A stretch of 10,021 bases of DNA from an uncultured Sulfolobales archaeon. GTDB lineage: Archaea; Thermoproteota; Thermoprotei_A; Sulfolobales; Desulfurococcaceae. This document shows, in pieces, positions 5,843 through 10,021 of the stretch (its first letter is position 1; every line of letters starts with the position of its first letter). Position numbers and translations under genes: made by a program. The stretch is from NCBI GenBank assembly GCA_938003605.1, contig CALKYD010000074.1, positions 1 to 10,021 on the forward strand, written 5' to 3'. The notes under the pieces are model-generated. The model saw nothing but the letters and a program-made list of their open reading frames with translations. It was not told where the DNA came from and made no database searches.

Positions 5843-7678
5843 TTGAGGCTGCTGTTTATTCACGCAAGAAGGTTTTCATACAGAGTTGTTGAGAAGGCTT
5901 TTGAGGAAGCTGAGGAAATAGGCTTAGACAGCGGGGAGTTCAGCAACGCCCTAGTGATCTTTACTACAGTCGAGGGTGGAGATGACTTAAGCATAGTTAA
6001 GAGAGCAGTGGGTGAAGTAATTGATGTTGTAGAAGCCGTTAAGCCGAGTGAAGTAATTATTTACCCATACGCCCACTTATCAAGCAACTTGGCCTCCCCT
6101 ATTAAAGCACTTGAAGTACTTGAATTGCTTAGCAAGGAGCTCTCATCAACTCTACCTATGGGAGTACATAGAGCCCCCTTCGGCTGGTATAAGGCGTTCC
6201 AGCTTGAGTGCTACGGACACCCTCTCAGCGAGCTTTCGAAAACTATTACTTCTGAAGTAGTTGAGGCCCGGAGGCCTGAGGTAAGGAAGGAGTACTTAGT
6301 GCTTACTCCAAGTGGGGAAGTATTCAAGCCTGAGGAATTCGATTACTCTAAAGACGATGAGCTGAGAGCTCTTGTTGAAAAGGAAGTCTATGGGAGGGAA
6401 CTTGAAGGCGGGGAGAATAGAGTGAACGACTACTGCAGGAAGTACGGCTTTGAGTGGGAGCCGTTCAGCGATTACGGCCACATGAGGTATGGGCCCCACG
6501 CAGCAGCAGTAGTAGAGGCAGTTGAGGAGTACTCGTGGATTGTAGCTAGGAGCCTCGGCATACCTATAGTGAGAGTTAAGGGCACTAATACCTTCGACTT
6601 ATCTCTTAAGCCAGTCTACGAGCACGCTAAGTTATTCGGCGACAGGCTTTACAGCCTAGAAGTAGATGGGAGGAAGTACGTGCTTCGCTACGCAGCCTGC
6701 CACCAGCAGTTCTCAATGATTAAGGACTGGGTCATTAGCTACAGGAACCTGCCTCTGGGAGTATTTGAAGTAGCTGATAGCTATAGGCTTGAGCAGCGCG
6801 GTGAGTTGAACTTATGCTTTAGGACTAGGAAGTTCTACATGCCGGACCTCCACGTATTGACGAAGGACCTCGGGCAGGCAGTTGAGGAGTCACTCAAAGT
6901 GCAGGGCAAGATACGTGAGGAAGCAGCTAAGCTGGGCAGGAGGTACGTGGCTTTATACAACGTCACTAGGGACTTCTACGAAAAGCACTTCGACTACCTA
7001 GTTAAATTTGCTGAGAGAGAGGAGAGGCCTGTGCTTGTCTGCCTAGTGCCTGAAGGAATATACTACTGGGTTCTAAACGTGGAGTACCATATAATAGACA
7101 ACGTTGGTAGACCGAGGGAGATAGCTACCTTCCAAATAGATGTAGGTAATGGGGAGAGGTTTGGAATAACATACGTTGATGAGGATGGCGGGAGGAGGTA
7201 TCCAGTAATAATACACACTGCATTAATAGGATCTATTGAGAGGTACATATACATGGTTCTCGACACAGCCGCTAAAGCTGAGAAAAGCGGTGAGACTCCA
7301 TACATACCAACATGGATGTCCCCAATACAAGTCAGGGTAATCCCAGTGTCGAGGGAAGTACTAGACTATGCTATCGACGTAGCTCGAGAACTAGCTGGGA
7401 GAGGGCTGAGAGTCGACGTGGACGACAGGGATGAGTCCCTCGGGAAAAAGATCCGTGATGCAGGGCGCGAGTGGATACCCTACATAGCTGTAGTAGGTAG
7501 GAGGGAGGTTGAAACAAAGACTGTAAATGTTAGGGAGAGGAGAACAAATGATCAGAGGGCAATGAAGGTAAGTGAACTATACGAGTTGATAAGCAGAGAG
7601 ATAGAGGGCTATCCACAAGTCTCCCAGACCCTCCCAATGTTTGTAAGCCAGAGGCCCAGCTTCAACTACTTCACTTAG
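5843..7678 (+). CDS. thrS: Threonyl-tRNA synthetase, archaeal type with fused editing domain
   Basis: Charges tRNA-Thr with threonine in the cytosol and clears mischarged Ser-tRNA. The 611-residue protein begins MRLLFIHARRF, the usual start of archaeal ThrRS. Residues 1-137 form the archaeal D-aminoacyl-tRNA-deacylase-like editing domain, with YAHLSS (76-81), H109 in GVHRAPF and FGWYK (113-117). After a linker, the class II catalytic core has zinc ligands C286 (AACHQQ), H337 (MPDLH) and H458 (VIIHTAL). Motif 2 is YRLEQRGE (314-321) and motif 3 GSIERYIY ends in R467. The anticodon-binding domain starts near 495 and runs to the C-terminus. The protein looks complete and active in both functions, unlike lineages that split editing and catalysis. 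The start is TTG at 5843, about seven bases after GGGGT. The frame is open further upstream to an ATG at 5786, but that would overlap the preceding gene by 35 bases and add 19 residues with no counterpart in the family. Confidence 0.97.
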   Translation: MRLLFIHARRFSYRVVEKAFEEAEEIGLDSGEFSNALVIFTTVEGGDDLSIVKRAVGEVIDVVEAVKPSEVIIYPYAHLSSNLASPIKALEVLELLSKELSSTLPMGVHRAPFGWYKAFQLECYGHPLSELSKTITSEVVEARRPEVRKEYLVLTPSGEVFKPEEFDYSKDDELRALVEKEVYGRELEGGENRVNDYCRKYGFEWEPFSDYGHMRYGPHAAAVVEAVEEYSWIVARSLGIPIVRVKGTNTFDLSLKPVYEHAKLFGDRLYSLEVDGRKYVLRYAACHQQFSMIKDWVISYRNLPLGVFEVADSYRLEQRGELNLCFRTRKFYMPDLHVLTKDLGQAVEESLKVQGKIREEAAKLGRRYVALYNVTRDFYEKHFDYLVKFAEREERPVLVCLVPEGIYYWVLNVEYHIIDNVGRPREIATFQIDVGNGERFGITYVDEDGGRRYPVIIHTALIGSIERYIYMVLDTAAKAEKSGETPYIPTWMSPIQVRVIPVSREVLDYAIDVARELAGRGLRVDVDDRDESLGKKIRDAGREWIPYIAVVGRREVETKTVNVRERRTNDQRAMKVSELYELISREIEGYPQVSQTLPMFVSQRPSFNYFT

Positions 7679-7728
7679 CTACAGAAGATCCATTGACACC
7701 TTCAAGCCTCCCCGACTTATATTCTGCA

Positions 7729-7743
7729 AGCCTATGCTAGGCT
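7729..7743. terminator. Hairpin between thrS and the beta-helix gene
   Basis: AGCCTA and TAGGCT form a 6-bp stem around TGC, about 50 bases after the thrS stop codon in a 130-base convergent gap. A pyrimidine-rich TCTCCCT follows on the plus strand but there is no T-run. Possible thrS 3' end signal, weak. Confidence 0.25.
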
Positions 7744-7802
7744 CTCCCTGCCGTGGGGCATTAGTACTTGGCCTGGCTTACTCTTGAAAGGCCCTGACCC
7801 AA

Positions 7803-7839
7803 GGCTCATTAACGATGAGCCCTCCTCCTAAGGAGGAGG
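7803..7839 (-). terminator. Tandem hairpins across the 3' end of the beta-helix gene
   Basis: Two adjacent perfect inverted repeats lie at the 3' end of this minus-strand gene. CCTCCTCC/GGAGGAGG (7839-7832 with 7828-7821, 3-base loop) covers the codons for the Leu-Leu-Leu-Arg-Arg-Arg membrane boundary. GGCTCAT/ATGAGCC (7821-7815 with 7809-7803, 5-base loop) spans the TAA stop at 7811-7809. Together they would fold the end of the mRNA into two stable stems, so they may define or protect the 3' end. No T-run follows. Confidence 0.4.
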
Positions 7840-9320
7840 CTTACAAACACTGCAACAGCTATGGTAGCTACTCCAAGAACTACGTATGTACTGTAATCAA
7901 TGGGTTGTTGAGTTAGTGAAGAGACAATGCTTGTCGTATTGTATGGAAGCGATGTGGAGGGCGTTCCTGTGTTTGGCGCCGATGTCTCAGTTGGGGCCTC
8001 GGTTGGCTGCGTTGTTGTCGTGCCAGTAGTAGTGCTTATCAACATAGATATCAGTGACCAGGGGATCTCGGGCGGGCTTACAAGCGGGTACTTATCCAGG
8101 ATCTCCTTGTCTGTCGTAGTGGCTACATGATATGGGACGTCAATGATTCCATCGTTATCCGCGTCGGGACCTTCGTGATATGACCAGTAGTTTCCTAGAC
8201 GCATTATCTCATTCTCTATGTACCACGAATTCCCTCCGCTCTCGTCAGCTGCTTCGTAGTTGTAGCAATGCCAGAACGCGTTGCCGTAAATGACGTTGTC
8301 GAATGTTGACTTAGACATGTAGATGCCTACGCTACCCGTCATGTATATTGCGTTGTACGCTACTTCATTCCCATGCCCGTTTAGGCCGTGTATGCCCCTG
8401 CCGCCCATCAGGAGATTGCCGATTATTTTATTGTTATCCCCGTAGAGCTCTATGGCATGGTTTCCGCTAATTATGTTGCCCTGGATGATGTTGGATCTAC
8501 CCGCGAGCCTGATGCCTATGCTTGTATCGACGATTGTATTCCCCTTGATAACGTTCTCGGCCAACGATGAGTCTTGGAGATCTACTCCAATCGACCCAGA
8601 TATGTGGTTGCTCTCGATAGTGATGCGTGTTCCCGCGACCTCCACACCATCTTCAGACTGAGAGCTTATCCAGGAGCCCTTAATGGTGCCGGCCCCAATT
8701 TTAACGCCGATGCGAAGCGAGCTAACGTTGCTTTTATGTATGTCGGTGTTTTTACAGCCTATTATGCCGAACCCGTTTGCGACAGTCACGTTAACTTCGT
8801 AAACCGTTAGTGAGCTGCAGACGCCCCAGATACCGGCGGGTATGGGCGATAGCTTGGACTTCCCTGCCGTAATTGAGGAGTCTTCTATCGATAGGTCGCC
8901 CTCCCAATAATTCAAGTTCCCTATTTGTATCCCGCTTCCCTCACTATCGATTACTACGTTTGTGAGCACAGTGTTTTTCCCGAATACTTGGACGGCGGAA
9001 TCAAGTCCCCCGGAGGGGTCTCTGAGAACTATCTTCATTGAACATATCTTAACGTTATCCGCTGATACACTGACTTTCCCATATACGATCACTTCCCCAG
9101 GGCCTGTCCCGATGATGATGACGGATTTTGAGACCTTGAACCCACTGTATTCTCCTCGCTGCACTGTAATTACGTCACCAGTGCTTGCGTGGTCTATGGC
9201 AGACTGGATATCGGGATAGTCTGTGGGCACAGTTATTGTCTTACTGCCTGCGTGAATATGTGGGAGGAATGATGCTGCAAGCAGTAAAACAAGTGTAATG
9301 ACAATAGCCTTATTTCCCAT
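7809..9320 (-). CDS. Secreted, membrane-anchored parallel beta-helix (NosD-like) protein
   Basis: A 503-residue surface protein. Residues 1-24 are a signal peptide (basic start, hydrophobic core, cleavage near HAG). VPTDYPDIQSAIDHASTGDVI (31-51) is the usual entry of right-handed beta-helix proteins. About 350 residues of PbH1-type coils follow, with repeated G-I-x-[IL] and N-x-I-x-G-N turns such as NIIQGNIISGNHAIELYGDN (277-296). GNSWYIENEIMRLGNYWS (363-380) and DADNDGIIDVPY (386-397) match the C-terminal cap of NosD/PF05048-like proteins; the latter resembles a calcium-binding DxDxDG loop. A Thr/Ser/Pro stalk (about 428-472), one membrane helix (478-497) and a basic RRRAHR tail anchor it with the beta-helix outside. 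NosD proper serves nitrous oxide reductase maturation, but no nos genes are visible, so a binding, adhesion or polysaccharide-active role is as likely. ATG 9320 follows GGTGAG by three bases. Confidence 0.92.
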   Translation of the reverse strand: MGNKAIVITLVLLLAASFLPHIHAGSKTITVPTDYPDIQSAIDHASTGDVITVQRGEYSGFKVSKSVIIIGTGPGEVIVYGKVSVSADNVKICSMKIVLRDPSGGLDSAVQVFGKNTVLTNVVIDSEGSGIQIGNLNYWEGDLSIEDSSITAGKSKLSPIPAGIWGVCSSLTVYEVNVTVANGFGIIGCKNTDIHKSNVSSLRIGVKIGAGTIKGSWISSQSEDGVEVAGTRITIESNHISGSIGVDLQDSSLAENVIKGNTIVDTSIGIRLAGRSNIIQGNIISGNHAIELYGDNNKIIGNLLMGGRGIHGLNGHGNEVAYNAIYMTGSVGIYMSKSTFDNVIYGNAFWHCYNYEAADESGGNSWYIENEIMRLGNYWSYHEGPDADNDGIIDVPYHVATTTDKEILDKYPLVSPPEIPWSLISMLISTTTGTTTTQPTEAPTETSAPNTGTPSTSLPYNTTSIVSSLTQQPIDYSTYVVLGVATIAVAVFVSLLLRRRAHR

Positions 9321-9322
9321 AA

Positions 9323-9338
9323 ACTCACCGGAGTGAGT
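9323..9338 (-). promoter_or_regulatory. Hairpin with UCCG tetraloop covering the ribosome binding site
   Basis: Minus-strand ACTCAC-TCCG-GTGAGT is a perfect 6-bp stem with a UNCG-class loop closed by C-G, among the most stable RNA tetraloops known. The ribosome binding site GGTGAG (9329-9324) starts with the last loop base and continues through the 3' arm. The ATG of the beta-helix gene follows two bases after the stem. If transcription starts at or before 9338 the site would be masked. It could instead be a DNA operator. Confidence 0.5.
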
Positions 9339-9358
9339 AAGTACTTAACTCCACATAC

Positions 9359-9366
9359 TAATAAAC
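9359..9366 (-). promoter_or_regulatory. Probable TATA box of the beta-helix gene
   Basis: Minus-strand GTTTATTA is centred about 42 bases upstream of the ATG at 9320. It predicts transcription start near 9336 and a leader of about 16 bases including GGTGAG. A nearer A/T block (9342-9349) would give a leaderless mRNA, which fits less well with the good ribosome binding site. Confidence 0.4.
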
Positions 9367-9664
9367 GTGCATGGTTACATAAACTCTAGCTACAGCCAAT
9401 AACTCCCCCCTCTTAAGAGCCATTAATGCAAAGCCCTCATTGTTAGATGGATGATCCAGCATTTTAAGATCGGGCAAGCTGAGGATGTCCCTGGAGAACT
9501 AAGCTAACTCTCCTTCACTTAAAGATCTTAGTTTACCTAAAGCAAAAGCCGCTCAACTCCTTGTCTAAAACACAGCCGTTCATTGCAAGCCTAAAGTCTG
9601 TAGCCTACAAACAATGTAATGGGAATAGTGATGTAAGTTGAGAACTTTTGCGAAGAACTAAGGC

Positions 9665-9910
9665 TTACCTCACCACGGATTTAAGTAGCTGCTTTAATTG
9701 AGCGCTATATGTGATTAGCGCTAGTCCATCAGCCAGCATTAGTGAAGAAGATGGAATTAATAAAAACGCGTAGGCATGAGGGTAAAGCACTGGAAGCGCT
9801 AAGAAGTGGGCGAGGCCGAGGACTATGAAGGACCCGCCGGTAAGGCCGAGGACTGTGGAGAGAATGGAGTGAAACCCTTTCTTAAAAAAGATTGTAAGGA
9901 AGTTACTCAA
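9665..9910 (-). CDS. Small two-helix membrane protein of unknown function
   Basis: An 81-residue hydrophobic protein that I do not recognise. A short basic N-terminal segment (FFKKGF, 8-13) precedes a helix at about 17-38 rich in Gly and Leu. A YPHAYAF turn follows, then a second helix at about 46-69 and a basic C-terminal tail (QLKQLLKSVVR). Both ends basic with two helices suggests both termini in the cytoplasm. The TTG start at 9910 overlaps the last eight bases of the upstream gene, so the two are translationally coupled and likely work together. The ORF is short, but the overlap and strongly membrane-like composition support it as real. Confidence 0.7.
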   Translation of the reverse strand: MSNFLTIFFKKGFHSILSTVLGLTGGSFIVLGLAHFLALPVLYPHAYAFLLIPSSSLMLADGLALITYSAQLKQLLKSVVR

Positions 9911-10021
9911 CCTTCATTCCCCTAACCTTCTCCCTCAGCTCATCAACAAGCGCCGCCACTCTTAAAACCAAGTAGAAGCCACCTATAGCCACTATGAAAG
10001 CCCCTATGGCTGTAATGAGGG
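9903..10021 (-). CDS. C-terminal end of a membrane protein (5' part outside the window)
   Basis: Only the last 38 codons are in the window. They encode a hydrophobic helix (LITAIGAFIVAIGGFYLVLRVAA) followed by a charged segment (LVDELREKVRGMKVE) and TAA at 9905-9903. The pattern is a C-terminal membrane helix with a short cytoplasmic amphipathic tail. The family cannot be named from this fragment. Its stop overlaps the TTG start of the following two-helix protein gene, so both belong to one operon. Confidence 0.7.
   Translation of the reverse strand, partial: LITAIGAFIVAIGGFYLVLRVAALVDELREKVRGMKVE

Larger units (their letters stand above)
9321..9664. other. 344-base gap before the beta-helix gene
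   Basis: No confident gene. The right-hand gene ends at 9665 and the beta-helix gene begins at 9320, both on the minus strand. The gap holds the hairpin and TATA box of the beta-helix gene. It also holds a short minus-strand frame (9477-9358, TTG start, 39 codons, MLDHPSNNEGF... ending HVY) with gene-like codon use but no ribosome binding site. AACTAAG (9497-9503) and CTTAGTT (9527-9533) form a loose inverted repeat. The rest shows no structure I can name and may contain gene remnants. Confidence 0.5.

Noticed and set aside
8962..9219. Plus-strand frames within 7927-9219
   Set aside because: All lie opposite the beta-helix protein and show no domain, start signal or coherent composition.
9446..9490. 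Second C/D-box RNA candidate (GGATGATC ... CTGA)
   Set aside because: Box C does not match RUGAUGA, the spacing to CTGA is too long for a guide, and no closing D box follows.
1..10021. CRISPR array, insertion sequence or integration site at the tRNAs
   Set aside because: No regularly spaced repeats, no transposase sequence, and no duplicated tRNA 3' end were found.

Overview
The window reads as a compact archaeal chromosome segment, most likely from the Thermoproteota (TACK) side. Supporting evidence: an archaeal-type threonyl-tRNA synthetase with the archaea-specific N-terminal editing domain; two tRNA genes lacking an encoded CCA and preceded by A/T-rich TATA-like boxes about 30 bp upstream; a DUF998 membrane protein; strong use of AGG/AGA arginine codons; and frequent TTG/GTG start codons. 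The genus cannot be fixed from the sequence alone.

Layout. (1) Positions 1-871, minus: a gene running off the left edge, encoding an unrecognised protein with a PD...ExK nuclease-like signature. (2) Positions 880-1437: tRNA-Glu(UUC) on the minus strand and tRNA-Gly(GCC) on the plus strand, divergent around a shared 98-bp promoter region, with a possible C/D-box guide RNA (998-1047, minus). (3) Positions 1438-2631: a badly broken major facilitator superfamily (MFS) transporter gene with several stops and frameshifts. (4) Positions 2856-3425, plus: a six-helix DUF998 membrane protein. (5) Positions 3610-5124, minus: a small protein with a C-terminal 4Fe-4S domain and an N-terminal alpha/beta domain that may be TBP-like, then a calcineurin-like metallophosphoesterase. 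(6) Positions 5224-7678, plus: a two-gene operon, an unrecognised 198-aa protein with a SecB-like secondary-structure pattern followed 22 bp later by full-length ThrRS. A 19-bp inverted repeat sits between the operon's TATA box and its start codon. (7) Positions 7809-9320, minus: a secreted, membrane-anchored parallel beta-helix (NosD-like) protein whose ribosome binding site lies in a C(UCCG)G hairpin. (8) Positions 9665-10021, minus: two overlapping small membrane-protein genes, the upstream one cut by the right edge.

Functionally, the tRNA genes and the ThrRS operon serve translation. The beta-helix protein belongs to the cell surface. The DUF998 protein, the small membrane pair, the Fe-S protein and the nuclease-like protein have no assignable pathway. 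No mobile element or CRISPR array is visible. The most interesting points are the possible TBP-like/4Fe-4S fusion, the SecB-like protein tied to thrS, the operator-like repeat in front of that operon, and the hairpin occluding the ribosome binding site of the beta-helix gene.
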